A stretch of 64,000 nt of DNA from Mycobacterium stomatepiae. GTDB lineage: Bacteria; Actinomycetota; Actinomycetes; Mycobacteriales; Mycobacteriaceae. How positions within the stretch are numbered: position 1 is the first letter of the stretch; each line of letters starts with the position of its first letter. The position numbers and the translations under genes are program-made. The DNA is taken from assembly GCF_010731715.1 (NCBI RefSeq), contig NZ_AP022587.1, positions 5,146,001 to 5,210,000 on the forward strand, given 5' to 3'. Positions 50,645 to 59,057 of this stretch are shown in pieces. The notes beneath the pieces were generated by a model, which searched no databases, was not told the DNA's origin, and saw only the letters and a list, made by a program, of their open reading frames with translations.

Positions 50645-52240
50645 TTAGTCCACCAAGGTGGACAGTGCATCCTCGAGCGTGTTGTCGGACCACAGCACGC
50701 CCTCGAGTGTGTCGTCGGGGAACAGCGTGTCCATGAATTTCTTGACTTTCCTGGGGTCGACTTGGGGTTGGATGCCGGCGGTTCCGGCCAGGCCTGGTGA
50801 GGCCAGCGCGCTGCCCAGCCCGGGCAGTCCTCCTGCTGCTGGTGCCGGTGGCACTGGGGCGCCCAAGGCGATGGTGGCGGGTCCGAACAGACCGTTGGGG
50901 GTGTAGGAGCCACCCGAGAAGACGGTGACCACCTCGCCCTGACCGAGGACCAACGAGTCGGGGTCAACGAGCAAAACTTGGCCGCCCGCGTCGACGATGA
51001 CGGTGCCGCCGCTGCCGGTGCCGATGGTGAGGACGTTGTTGGTGGTAAAGGTGCCGCCAGTATCGACGGTGAGGGAGCCGCCGTTGATGACGTTAACGAT
51101 GTTGGCGTTGATGGAGCCGGTGTCGGTGACGGTGCCGCCGTCGATGGTCAGGGTTGTGCCGCCGTCGCCGAAGTTGAGGAGTCCGCCGGACCCGACGTTG
51201 AGGGTGCCGCCCTGCACGGTGAGGCCACCATTGACGGTGACGGTGCCCCCGTCGAGGGTGGCCGTGCCGCCGGCGTTGACGATGAGGGTGGTGCCGCTGT
51301 TGATGGTGGTGGTGCCGCCGTGGACGGTGAACGTGCCACCAGTGTTGACGATGATGGCGCCGGCGTGATCGACGGCGAGGGTACCGCCGTTGACGGTGAG
51401 GCCGCTGTACATGGTGACGGTGCCGCTGTTGAGGGTGAAGGTGCCGCCGGTGTTCACGGTCAGAGCGGCGCCTTCCGCCTGGGCGAGGGTGCCGCCGTTG
51501 ACGGTGATGGTGTCGCCGTTGGCGAGAGTGAGGGTGTCGCCGGCGGGGATTTCGTAGGTTTCACCAGGATTGACGACGATGTCGTTGGCGGCGAGGTTGG
51601 CGTTGAGTTGTTGTTCGGGTGCGGGGGCCAGTTGCGCCAGGGATTGGACGCGGCTGGTGGTGTCGGCCGTGGCTTTGCCGACAGCGTCGGCTTGGCTGAG
51701 TTGGCCGTTCTCGTTGGTGGTTTGGGGGGGTTCTTCGAAGGTCTCTAGGGTGGACGCGACCTCGGCGTCGGTGGCGTAGGCGTGCATGGCGGTGGTGTCT
51801 TGGACCCACATCTCGGCGTATTCGGCTTCGGTGGCGGCGATGGCGGCAGTGTTTTGGCCGAAGAAGTTGGTCGCGGTCAACGCGGCTAGTTGTAGGCGGT
51901 TGGCGGCGATCAGTGGTGGGGGCACGGTCATGGTGTAGGCCGCTTCGTAGGCGGCGGCTGCGGAGTAGGCCTGGGCGGCGGATTGGGCGGCTTGGGCGGC
52001 GCTGGCTTGCAGCCATTCCACGTAGGGGCCGGCCGCGGCGGCCATCTGCATTGATGAGGGGCCGAACCATTGCCCGGCGAGTCCGGTGATCTGGCTGGCG
52101 TAGTTGGCGGCTGCAGATTCGAGTTCGGCAGACAAGGCTTCCCAGCTCGCGGCGTTCGCCAGCATCGGCCCTGATCCGGGCCCTGTATACATCAGACCGG
52201 AGTTGATTTCCGGCGGTAGCAAACCAAAATCTATCCCCAT
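50645..52240 (-). CDS. PPE-family protein with a Gly-Gly-Thr repeat, beta-solenoid-like C-terminal domain
   Basis: 531 residues from ATG 52240. Residues 1-165 are a PPE domain: MGIDFGLLPPEINS (Pro-Pro-Glu at 9-11), WEALSAELESAAANYASQI, AAYEAAYTMTVPPPLIAANR, NFFGQNTAAIAATEAEYAEMW. Residues 222-450 are a repeat with the consensus [NDQ]xGG[TS]x(T/V) about every 10-20 residues, for example VNGGTL, VNTGGTF, VNAGGTA, IDGGTV, VDTGGTF. This is how right-handed beta-helices of passenger domains look. It lacks the SVP, PPW and MPTR tails of known PPE groups. A Pro/Gly linker and an acidic tail end the protein. Probably secreted by an ESX system; no PE partner is adjacent. Confidence 0.85.
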   Translation of the reverse strand: MGIDFGLLPPEINSGLMYTGPGSGPMLANAASWEALSAELESAAANYASQITGLAGQWFGPSSMQMAAAAGPYVEWLQASAAQAAQSAAQAYSAAAAYEAAYTMTVPPPLIAANRLQLAALTATNFFGQNTAAIAATEAEYAEMWVQDTTAMHAYATDAEVASTLETFEEPPQTTNENGQLSQADAVGKATADTTSRVQSLAQLAPAPEQQLNANLAANDIVVNPGETYEIPAGDTLTLANGDTITVNGGTLAQAEGAALTVNTGGTFTLNSGTVTMYSGLTVNGGTLAVDHAGAIIVNTGGTFTVHGGTTTINSGTTLIVNAGGTATLDGGTVTVNGGLTVQGGTLNVGSGGLLNFGDGGTTLTIDGGTVTDTGSINANIVNVINGGSLTVDTGGTFTTNNVLTIGTGSGGTVIVDAGGQVLLVDPDSLVLGQGEVVTVFSGGSYTPNGLFGPATIALGAPVPPAPAAGGLPGLGSALASPGLAGTAGIQPQVDPRKVKKFMDTLFPDDTLEGVLWSDNTLEDALSTLVD

Positions 52241-52630
52241 GATGCCCCCGAGCAAACTGCCGCGATTTACTCGAACTGACGCGACCGTCAACTTGCTATC
52301 GGACGACTATAGGGCGTCGGACCCGGCCTCGACTAGTAGTCTCCTACGATTTACTTTGAGCTTATTTACGGTTTTGGAGTTTTGACGACGTACAGCGCGT
52401 TGGCGTGCCCGTTTCGTCCGCAAACTCACTGGAGCTGCCAGCCCTTGGCATAGCAAATTCATATCAAACTCTTGTCGAATGCCGATCAATCTTGTTGGCG
52501 GCCCAGTCGCTGCGTCTGCCCGAGCCGGGTGCAGTCGTGCCATTGACGCGAATTTCAGTGGGGCGAGAGAGGCTCAGTGCGCCCGACGAGCCCAGCTGGA
52601 CCCTTCCACGCGCGCTGCTGCAACAGCGAG
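52241..52630. other. 390-base gene-free region upstream of the PPE gene
   Basis: This gap between the PPE gene and the next minus-strand gene is distinctly AT-richer than its surroundings, particularly at 52255-52400. Minus-strand TATAGT (complement of 52306-52311) could be a -10 element for the PPE gene, but no convincing -35 is seen. No coding frame of the usual composition was found. The lower GC suggests it came in together with the PPE gene. Confidence 0.4.
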
Positions 52631-53830
52631 TTAGGCGTCGTATTCCCAGGATTCGGCCGGGGGACGTTCCTGCGAACGACCGTTCGTCCGTGGCCGCGCG
52701 CGGCGGTCCCCGCGTGGCTCGGCCCGGCGCTCGTCGGACGGGCCCGATCCGCGGTAGCGGACCTGCGAGATCGGGTGGTGCGTCGGATTGGCGCCGGTCC
52801 TGCCGTTCGGCGCGGGCTGCCGCCGCCGTGGTTCCGGCGCGGGCTGATACGAGTCGTGGGACTGGTAGCGGCTGAACGGCTCCGACGAGGCGGGCGGTTC
52901 GTAGCGGTCGTAGTCCTCGTAGCGCCCGCCGCGGGCAGCCGGGCGTTCGTAGGGGTTGCGCCGGCGAGGGTCTCGACGACCTTCCCGCGGCGACTGTGCG
53001 CGCTCGTCGGGATCGCCCTCGGGTCGCGGGCGGCGCCGCGAGGACCGGCGCGCCGGATCGGCGGGGTCGTAATCGCGCGGCGGGGCCTGGCGCCGGCGCC
53101 GTGGCCGCTCGGCCGCCGGGTCGTAGTCCTCCTCGGGTGAGGGGCGGGTATTCCGGGAACGGCTTCGGGCCGCGCTCGCGGCGGACCGACCGTTGCGCGC
53201 CGTTCGGCTGCTACGTGCCGAGCCTCTCGAGGCGCTGCGCTGCGAATCGGTGGGCGTTTCTTCGTCGGCATCGTCGTCGGACGACGCAACGCCCAGCAGC
53301 GAGTTCAGTTTGGCGCTGATCGCGCGCAGGAAGGGCGACTTCTCCGCAACCGTGGCCGTCGCCGTCTCGTCGGTTGCGTCCACCGCGACCGGCCGTCGCG
53401 ACGCCGCCATGCACCACCTGATCAGGCCGATCAGCAGGACACCGCCGGCGGCGCCCAGCATCAGCGGGAAGCGCTCGATGAGGGGATAGCCGCAGTTGAT
53501 CAGCAGGTCTTTGACGCTGCTGATTTTGCCGCCGTGGAACAGCCAGTAGGCGCCCGGCACCGCGCAGAAGAGGATCAGCGGCGGCTGAATGACCGCGGTG
53601 AACAAGCCTTCCTGGCGTACGACGAGCACCGCCACCACACAGCCCGCTATATAGAGGCCCGCGAAGATGCCGGTCAGCTCCTTGTGACCGGCCCCGGAGT
53701 CGATTCCGTACCCGATGGCAGTGCCGGTCACGGCGATCAGCAGAGCGATCCACGACGGCACACCCGGGATGCCGGGGTAGATCGAGCGATGGGCAGCTTC
53801 TACTGCCGAGGGTCCCCGCTGCGCTGACAC
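52631..53830 (-). CDS. Membrane protein with Arg/Pro/Tyr-rich tail, DUF6542 type (Rv1111c-like)
   Basis: 399 residues. Four hydrophobic helices in the first 145 residues (about 26-46, 52-73, 79-97 and 122-139; IPGVPSWIALLIAVTGTAIGY, VIQPPLILFCAVPGAYWLF) form the DUF6542-type domain. The remaining 240 residues are low-complexity, rich in Arg, Pro, Ser and Asp/Tyr (DYDPA and RRR runs), probably disordered and cytoplasmic. Function unknown. It is divergent from ychF, as in M. tuberculosis. Confidence 0.8.
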   Translation of the reverse strand: MSAQRGPSAVEAAHRSIYPGIPGVPSWIALLIAVTGTAIGYGIDSGAGHKELTGIFAGLYIAGCVVAVLVVRQEGLFTAVIQPPLILFCAVPGAYWLFHGGKISSVKDLLINCGYPLIERFPLMLGAAGGVLLIGLIRWCMAASRRPVAVDATDETATATVAEKSPFLRAISAKLNSLLGVASSDDDADEETPTDSQRSASRGSARSSRTARNGRSAASAARSRSRNTRPSPEEDYDPAAERPRRRRQAPPRDYDPADPARRSSRRRPRPEGDPDERAQSPREGRRDPRRRNPYERPAARGGRYEDYDRYEPPASSEPFSRYQSHDSYQPAPEPRRRQPAPNGRTGANPTHHPISQVRYRGSGPSDERRAEPRGDRRARPRTNGRSQERPPAESWEYDA

Positions 53831-53963
53831 ATGTAGACCGTACCGGCAATGGGCGAAAACGCTCGTAAATACCTTGTCAGGGATGCGGGCGTGCCACCGG
53901 TTCGCGCAGGAAACGAACCGCTGGCCACCTGGCGTTGCCGCGGAGCCCTAAACTTGGTTCCCC

Positions 53964-55037
53964 GTGAGCCTGAGCCTGGGAATCGTGGGCCTGCCCAATG
54001 TGGGCAAGTCGACCCTGTTTAATGCCCTGACCCGCAACAACGTGGTCGCGGCCAACTATCCGTTCGCGACGATCGAACCGAACGAGGGCGCGGTCGCGCT
54101 GCCCGATCCGCGACTCGACAAGCTGGCCGAGATGTTCGATTCCGAGAAGATCGTGCCGGCGCCTGTGACATTCGTCGATATCGCGGGGATCGTGAAGGGC
54201 GCCTCCGAGGGGGCCGGGCTCGGTAATAAGTTCCTGGCCAACATCCGCGAGTGCGACGCGATCTGTCAGGTCGTGCGGGTGTTCGCCGCCGACGACGTCG
54301 TGCATGTCGACGGCAAGGTCGACCCGGGCTCCGATATCGAGGTGATCGAGACCGAGCTGATCCTCGCCGACATGCAGACCCTGGAGAGGGCCGTCCCGCG
54401 GCTGGAGAAGGAAGCCCGCAACAACAAGGACCGCAAGCCCGTGCACGAGGCGGCCGTCGCCGCCGAGGCGGTGCTGAACTCGGGTAAGACGCTCTTCGCC
54501 GCCGGGGTCGACGCGTCGGTGCTGCGCGAGCTGAATCTGATGACTACCAAGCCATTTCTCTACGTGTTCAACGCCGACGAGGCCGTGCTCACCGACGAGG
54601 CCCGCAAGGCCGAGCTGCGCGCAATGGTCGCCCCTGCCGACGCGGTGTTCCTCGACGCGAAGATCGAATCCGAATTGGTCGAACTGGACGACGAGTCGGC
54701 CGCCGAGTTGCTGGAGTCGATCGGGCAGACCGAACGCGGCCTAGATGCGTTGGCACGGGCGGGTTTTCACACCCTGAAGTTGCAGACCTATCTGACGGCG
54801 GGTCCAAAAGAGTCGCGCGCGTGGGTGATTCATCAGGGCGATACCGCACCCAAGGCCGCCGGGGTGATCCACACCGATTTCGAGAAGGGGTTCATCAAGG
54901 CCGAAATCGTGTCCTACGACGACCTGATCGACGCCGGGTCGATGGCGGCGGCCAAGGCGGCCGGCAAGGTCCGGATGGAAGGCAAGGACTACGTGATGGC
55001 CGACGGCGACGTGGTCGAATTCCGGTTCAACGTCTAG
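53964..55037 (+). CDS. ychF: Redox-regulated ATPase/GTPase YchF
   Basis: 357 residues from GTG 53964. The P-loop GLPNVGKST is at 9-17, switch [12 protein letters not shown] follows, then G3 [21 protein letters not shown]4-like NADE in LYVFNADE, and a C-terminal TGS domain (about 273-355, [41 protein letters not shown]). YchF binds ATP and associates with ribosomes in stress responses. Single-copy, universally conserved gene corresponding to Rv1112. Confidence 0.95.
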   Translation: MSLSLGIVGLPNVGKSTLFNALTRNNVVAANYPFATIEPNEGAVALPDPRLDKLAEMFDSEKIVPAPVTFVDIAGIVKGASEGAGLGNKFLANIRECDAICQVVRVFAADDVVHVDGKVDPGSDIEVIETELILADMQTLERAVPRLEKEARNNKDRKPVHEAAVAAEAVLNSGKTLFAAGVDASVLRELNLMTTKPFLYVFNADEAVLTDEARKAELRAMVAPADAVFLDAKIESELVELDDESAAELLESIGQTERGLDALARAGFHTLKLQTYLTAGPKESRAWVIHQGDTAPKAAGVIHTDFEKGFIKAEIVSYDDLIDAGSMAAAKAAGKVRMEGKDYVMADGDVVEFRFNV

Positions 55038-55130
55038 CGGTAAGGCGGCTGCGGATGTCGCCCGCGACACGTCGAACGTGGTGGTATCCACGCGATCGGT
55101 CCAACTTCTGGCCATCAGGAGGCGCTCGCA

Positions 55131-55168
55131 GTCTCCATTAAGTTAGGAAACCCTAACTTAATGGAGAC
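55131..55168. promoter_or_regulatory. Perfect 17-bp-arm palindrome covering the methyltransferase start codon
   Basis: GTCTCCATTAAGTTAGG (55131-55147), spacer AAAC, then CCTAACTTAATGGAGAC (55152-55168) form a perfect inverted repeat. The ATG at 55161 is inside the right arm. It is AT-rich compared with its neighbours. It could be a dimeric repressor operator or, as RNA, a stem that masks the start codon. An AGGAGG at 55117-55122 lies 38 bases before the ATG, too far to serve it directly. The half-site TTAGG/CCTAA resembles IdeR sites but the spacing is wrong. Confidence 0.75.
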
Positions 55169-55844
55169 AATCAGTACCTCGCCGGTTGCCGACGTCCTCG
55201 ACCGGCTGTTCCGCGAGGCGGAGATCGCGGATCGGCCATACATCGAGGAGTTGCTCGATAATGCGGAACGGGGAATCGACCCGTTGGTCAGCCTGCTCGA
55301 AGCCGAATCCCGGGACTATAAGGGGCTTTACCGCCAGGCGGTAGACAATTTTCTCAGTGTCACACCGGAATTCGGGCGCCTGCTCTATATCTGTGCGCGC
55401 AGCCGAAACGCCTCCCGCGTCGTCGAATTTGGCACCTCCTTTGGCATTTCGACGATCCATCTCGCCTGCGCCCTGCGCGACAATGGCGGTGGAACGATCA
55501 TCGGCACGGAACTAGAACCCTCCAAAGCTGCCCGAGCGCTCGAGCATTTGGTTGCCGCCGAGGTTGCGGACTTCGTCGAGATTCGCGTCGGCGATGCTCT
55601 CGACACCCTGCGCGACGGGGTTGGTGGCCCCATCGACGTCGTCCACCTCGACGGCGCGTTCAGTCTGTACCTGCCGGTGCTGCGACTGTTGGAACCGCAC
55701 CTGAGGCCCAACGCGCTGATACTCGCCGAAAACGGCACGCCGCACTATCTCGACTACGTCCGCGATCCCAGCAATGGGTATGTCTCGCTCACGCTGCCCT
55801 TCGAACCGGCTCGCGGCAACGAACTCTCGGTGTTCACGCGCTGA
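55161..55844 (+). CDS. SAM-dependent O-methyltransferase (class I, catechol-OMT type)
   Basis: 227 residues from ATG 55161. A helical N-terminus (about 1-60) leads into a Rossmann fold: RVVEFGTSFGISTIHLA (about 90-106) binds SAM, IIGTELEPSKAARA (about 113-126) holds the acidic residue for the ribose, and IDVVHLDGAFSLYLPVL (about 157-173) is the motif after which metal-dependent catechol-type OMTs place their metal Asp. Substrate unknown. The start lies inside a perfect palindrome, so expression is probably tightly controlled, and the VOC gene follows after 40 bases. Confidence 0.8.
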   Translation: METISTSPVADVLDRLFREAEIADRPYIEELLDNAERGIDPLVSLLEAESRDYKGLYRQAVDNFLSVTPEFGRLLYICARSRNASRVVEFGTSFGISTIHLACALRDNGGGTIIGTELEPSKAARALEHLVAAEVADFVEIRVGDALDTLRDGVGGPIDVVHLDGAFSLYLPVLRLLEPHLRPNALILAENGTPHYLDYVRDPSNGYVSLTLPFEPARGNELSVFTR

Positions 55845-55884
55845 AACATCAGACTGTCAGAGGGGGCGGCTAGCGTGATGCCGC

Positions 55885-56283
55885 ATGAAGTTCATTTCGA
55901 CCCGCATCATCACCGCCGACGTCGAGCGGCTCGTTGCCTTCTACGAATTGATTACTCAAACAACCCCGGTCTGGGGGAACGAACTGCTCGCCGAGATTCC
56001 CACCTCGGTCGGAACTTTGGCGATCGGAAGTGACAAGACCGTGCAGTTGTTCGGCGCGGGATCCGCCGAGGCGGCGGCCAACCGCAGCGCGATCCTGGAG
56101 TTCATCGTCGACGATGTGGACGCCGAGTACGAGCGACTCAGGAGCAGCGTCGGCGAGATCGTGACCGAGCCTACGACGATGCCGTGGGGAAACCGTGCGC
56201 TGCTGTTTCGCGATCCGGATGGAAACCTGGTCAACCTATTCACTCCGGTGACCGGCGAGGCGCGCGCGAAGTTCGGCCTGTGA
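55885..56283 (+). CDS. VOC (glyoxalase/bleomycin-resistance) superfamily protein
   Basis: 132 residues. Two beta-alpha-beta-beta-beta modules: FISTRIITADVERLVAFYELI (N-terminal) and ILEFIVDDVDAEYERLRS ... WGNRALLFRDPDGNLVNLFTPV (C-terminal), with the terminal Glu-like position occupied by Asn/Leu, so metal binding is uncertain. VOC proteins are metal-dependent isomerases, dioxygenases or drug-binding proteins. It is probably cotranscribed with the methyltransferase; together they may modify or bind one small aromatic molecule. Confidence 0.8.
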   Translation: MKFISTRIITADVERLVAFYELITQTTPVWGNELLAEIPTSVGTLAIGSDKTVQLFGAGSAEAAANRSAILEFIVDDVDAEYERLRSSVGEIVTEPTTMPWGNRALLFRDPDGNLVNLFTPVTGEARAKFGL

Positions 56284-56298
56284 GGACTTGACCTCCAG

Positions 56299-56793
56299 TC
56301 ACCCCTCGGCGGAAAAGATGTCGATCGGCCGTGCGGGCGTCAACATCACCAACGGGATTTGACGGTTTGTCGACTGCTGATAGGTGAGGTACGGCGGGTA
56401 CAGGTGCGCCATATACGCCCACACCTGATGGCGCTCCTCGCCTTTGGGTTCTCGCCACGTCGCCTCGAACGCTTGGGTCGCGATCTGCACACCAATCGTT
56501 TTGCTCGCCAAGATATTCAAGTACCACCCCGGATGCGTGTCGGCACCGCCCTTCGATGCGACGACCACAATCTCGCCACCGAAGTTGCCGTAGATCAGCG
56601 GCCTGACATAAACCGTCTCCGACTTGCGACCCACGCATTTGATCAAGCAGTGCGTGGTCATCGCACGGCCGCCGACCGCACTCACGTCCATGATGTGGCC
56701 GCGCGTGCCACCGGAGGTCAGATAGGTGTCGAGGTGCTCGTTGACCCAGTCGTCTCGCGCTGCTCGAATCGCTGCGGCCTCGGCGTCGCCCAT
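56299..56793 (-). CDS. Deazaflavin (F420)-dependent nitroreductase family protein
   Basis: 164 residues of split-barrel fold, DUF385/Ddn-like. GRAMTTHCLIKCVGRKSETVYVRPLIYG, EIVVVASKGGADTHPGWYLNI and the C-terminal LYPPYLTYQQSTNRQIPLVMLTP are recognisable: the central GG/SKGG...HPxWYxN motif is the cofactor-loop signature of this family. Members reduce quinones or nitroaromatics with reduced F420. It is transcribed toward the VOC gene and divergent from the secreted protein gene, with a 227-base intergenic region. Confidence 0.85.
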   Translation of the reverse strand: MGDAEAAAIRAARDDWVNEHLDTYLTSGGTRGHIMDVSAVGGRAMTTHCLIKCVGRKSETVYVRPLIYGNFGGEIVVVASKGGADTHPGWYLNILASKTIGVQIATQAFEATWREPKGEERHQVWAYMAHLYPPYLTYQQSTNRQIPLVMLTPARPIDIFSAEG

Positions 56794-57020
56794 CGGTGAC
56801 TCCTAAACGTAGACGGGGCGAAGGTGATTGGTGCGAACCTGCGTCGCTGACTTCGCCGGGCTGAATCATGTAACCATGCCCTCGCTAGGTTCGTTGGAGT
56901 GGCGTGGTGGAGTTTCGCTGTAAGGGCCAGCGGCGGGTACTGGTGCATCTAACGGAAGCGAGAGCACCAGTAACTTGTCGAACACTAGCGGTGACGGCTC
57001 CGGCCGACCATTGTTAGGTG

Positions 57021-57353
57021 ATGGCGACGGCAAAGCACACCAGGGCGTGGGTTCGGCTTTTGGCGGGTGGCGGCCTGGCTATGACCGCGTTAGGCCTGGT
57101 CGGCGCCGTCGCGCAGGCGGCCCCGGCGCCCGCGCCCACCAACCACTGGTGCCCCGGTCAGCAGTGGGATCCGGCCTGGGGGACCAACTATCACTGGGAC
57201 TGGAGCCAGTGCCACGATTGGCAAGGTCCGGCACCGGCGGGCTGGGGACCCTGGGGACCTCCGCCGCCGTGGGCGCCGCAGGCTCATCTGATGTGGAACC
57301 CGACCACCGGTGTGTGGGGGTTCTTCAATAACGGAATATGGACGCCGGTCTAG
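57021..57353 (+). CDS. Small Trp-rich secreted protein
   Basis: 110 residues from ATG 57021 (a GTG directly before it is possible). A signal peptide (about 10-33, VRLLAGGGLAMTALGLVGAVAQAAPA) ends near Ala-Gln-Ala-Ala. The mature part, about 75 residues, contains many Trp and Pro (HWCPGQQWDPAWGTNYHWDWSQCHDW) with two Cys that could be disulfide-linked, and ends NPTTGVWGFFNNGIWTPV. Several such small Trp-rich secreted proteins occur in mycobacteria; their function is unknown. Confidence 0.75.
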   Translation: MATAKHTRAWVRLLAGGGLAMTALGLVGAVAQAAPAPAPTNHWCPGQQWDPAWGTNYHWDWSQCHDWQGPAPAGWGPWGPPPPWAPQAHLMWNPTTGVWGFFNNGIWTPV

Positions 57354-57381
57354 CCGAGCGCCGGCACGAAGGGAATCGGAC

Positions 57382-57810
57382 ATGAGTGGTGTCCCCAGCC
57401 GTGCGGCACGCCTCGCGCACGCGGCGCAGCATGCCGACTTGTGGAACGCGGGCAAGAAGGACGAGTGGGTGGCGTCGTGGCGCACCATCTGTCCGGGTGA
57501 GGTCCGCATGTTCGACCCGGTCGGTACGGCGGAGAAGCACGGCTTCGAGGCCGCGACGTCCGATGCGTTCGACATGTTCGGATCGATTCTGAAAATCAAG
57601 ATGATCACGGTGCAGGTAAACGGCAACGAGACGGCGTGGGTCTGCGAGAACCACTTCGGTGTCGAACCGAACTTCCAAATGGCTTACAGCATCGAGACAT
57701 TCGCTTGGGACGACGACGGCAACCTGCTGATCAAGACGTACTATCCGATGCCGGAGTCGGTCGATTCAGACAGCGATCCCTACGCACACCTGCTCGGGAA
57801 ACAGCCGTAA
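57382..57810 (+). CDS. NTF2/SnoaL-like small protein
   Basis: 142 residues from ATG 57382 with GAAGGGA upstream. The pattern HADLWNAGKKDEWVASWRTICPGEVRMFDPVGT and the later antiparallel beta segments (MITVQVNGNETAWVCENHF, IETFAWDDDGNLLIKTYYP) suit a SnoaL-like cone-shaped fold that binds a hydrophobic ligand. Some catalyse cyclisation or hydrolysis but no catalytic residues can be assigned. It lies 28 bases after the secreted protein gene and 21 before the nitroreductase gene. Confidence 0.65.
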   Translation: MSGVPSRAARLAHAAQHADLWNAGKKDEWVASWRTICPGEVRMFDPVGTAEKHGFEAATSDAFDMFGSILKIKMITVQVNGNETAWVCENHFGVEPNFQMAYSIETFAWDDDGNLLIKTYYPMPESVDSDSDPYAHLLGKQP

Positions 57811-57831
57811 ACCAGGCGGTAGGGTCGCGGC

Positions 57832-58341
57832 ATGCCGCTGCACTACGTCGACCCGACCCAGGAGTACGGCCGCTGGTATCGGGCACTGGAGCGCTTCGGC
57901 CGCTCGCGTGCGGGCGGCTTCGTGGCGCGCCATTTCTTCTGGCACATCGATCCGTGGCTGTACCGCGCCACGGGCGGGCGCTACCCAGCCATCATGGGCG
58001 GGATTTGCGCTGCCCCGTTGATCAGCACGGGCGCCAAGTCGGGCCGGCCGCGCGAGCATCAGCTCGCGTACTTCCACGACGGACCCGACGCGATCGTGGT
58101 CGCCTCGTATCTGGGTGCACCCCGGAATCCGCAGTGGTACTACAACCTGAAGGCACATCCCGCATGCCGATTCGGCGACGAGGACTTCGTCGCGGTCGAG
58201 GTCACCGATCCCGACGACTACGAGCGCCGGTACGCCCTGGCCGAGCATGTTTGCGTCAACTACGGCGATTACCGCGTCAAGGCCCAAGCCCTCGGGCGAC
58301 AGATCCCGGTATTCCGCCTCAAGCCCGCGCCGGGGGGATAA
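57832..58341 (+). CDS. Deazaflavin (F420)-dependent nitroreductase family protein, second copy
   Basis: 169 residues. GRYPAIMGGICAAPLISTGAKSGRPREHQLAYFHD and VVASYLGAPRNPQWYYNLKAHP carry the family motifs (GAKSGRPR for the F420 phosphate, NPxWYYNLKAHP for the deazaflavin side), and VEVTDPDDYER then VNYGDYRVKA follow. This is closer to the canonical Ddn pattern than the copy at 56.3 kb. It probably reduces quinones or nitro compounds with F420H2. Probably cotranscribed with the two small genes upstream. Confidence 0.87.
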   Translation: MPLHYVDPTQEYGRWYRALERFGRSRAGGFVARHFFWHIDPWLYRATGGRYPAIMGGICAAPLISTGAKSGRPREHQLAYFHDGPDAIVVASYLGAPRNPQWYYNLKAHPACRFGDEDFVAVEVTDPDDYERRYALAEHVCVNYGDYRVKAQALGRQIPVFRLKPAPGG

Positions 58342-58428
58342 CGCCTGGCAGCAGCACCGTGTCGGGAAATATGCATTTTCGTGACTTATTTGCTGTAGGT
58401 GCGGCGCACGCCATTAATTAATTGACAC

Positions 58429-59057
58429 GTGACGCGCACCACAAATTTTGGCTCGCTAACTATCCTGTTGCTAGTGTCCCTCGGCATGATTGTTCTTGCA
58501 TCGCTGATGTCGCTGATCAATCAGGTATCCGGGACGCCCTATATTGTGGGTGGAGATTCTCCCGCCGGTACCGATTGTTCGGGACTTGTCTCGTGGGTTG
58601 TCAATGCGGCAACCGACAGGCCGGTTTACGGAGACCGATTTAATACTGGAAACGAAGAAGGCGCACTATTGGCGCGGGGCTTTCAATATGGAACGGCTCC
58701 GAACGCGTTGGTGGTCGGCTGGAACGGTGGCCACACGGCAGTGACGCTGCCGGACGGCACCCCGGTGTCCAGTGGCGAGCGGGGCGGGGTGCACATCGGT
58801 GGCGCCGGTGCTACCAGCCCGGATTCACGCACCACATGTTCCTGCCGATGCCGCCTGACGGTGACGGCGCTCCGATGGGGCTGCCGGGCTTGCCGCCTCC
58901 GCCGCCGGACGCGCCGCCCGCGCCGGACGCGCCGGACGCGCCGCCCGTTCTGGTTGGTGCCGTCGCGCCGGATATGCCGGCTCCGCCCGCGCCGGAATTG
59001 CCGCCTCCGCCCACAGCGGAATTGCCACCTCCCGGCAATCCCGGAATTCCGAATTGA
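58429..59057 (+). pseudogene. NlpC/P60-like peptidase with Pro-rich tail, frameshifted
   Basis: GTG 58429 starts a protein with a hydrophobic anchor (about 9-30) and an NlpC/P60-like core: GGDSPAGTDCSGLVSWV with nucleophile Cys50 and WNGGHTAVTL with His102. After Ala128 (near 58812) the frame runs into Arg-rich nonsense, while the next frame continues sensibly as YQPGFTHHMFLPMPPDGDG then a Pro-rich tail of alternating Pro and Ala to 59057. Adding one base at 58812-58813 mends it. Whole, it would be about 209 residues and act on cell-wall peptides. Unusual for its Pro-rich C-terminus. Confidence 0.78.

Noticed and set aside
51000..51560. Repetitive DNA resembling an array such as CRISPR.
   Set aside because: The repeats vary in length and encode the in-frame Gly-Gly-Thr repeats of the PPE protein; there is no constant repeat with unique spacers.
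50978..51748. A long plus-strand frame opposite the PPE gene, rich in Asp, Gly and Val.
   Set aside because: It is a mirror of the Gly-Gly-Thr repeat coding of the PPE gene on the minus strand, has no ribosome site, and its composition is low-complexity.
55131..55168. An IdeR (iron) box.
   Set aside because: The half-site TTAGG/CCTAA is similar but the spacer and arm length do not suit the 19-base IdeR site.
58836..59057. A separate small Pro-rich protein gene.
   Set aside because: It lies directly in the next frame from the broken NlpC-type gene and the residues before it (YQPGFTHH) continue that protein.
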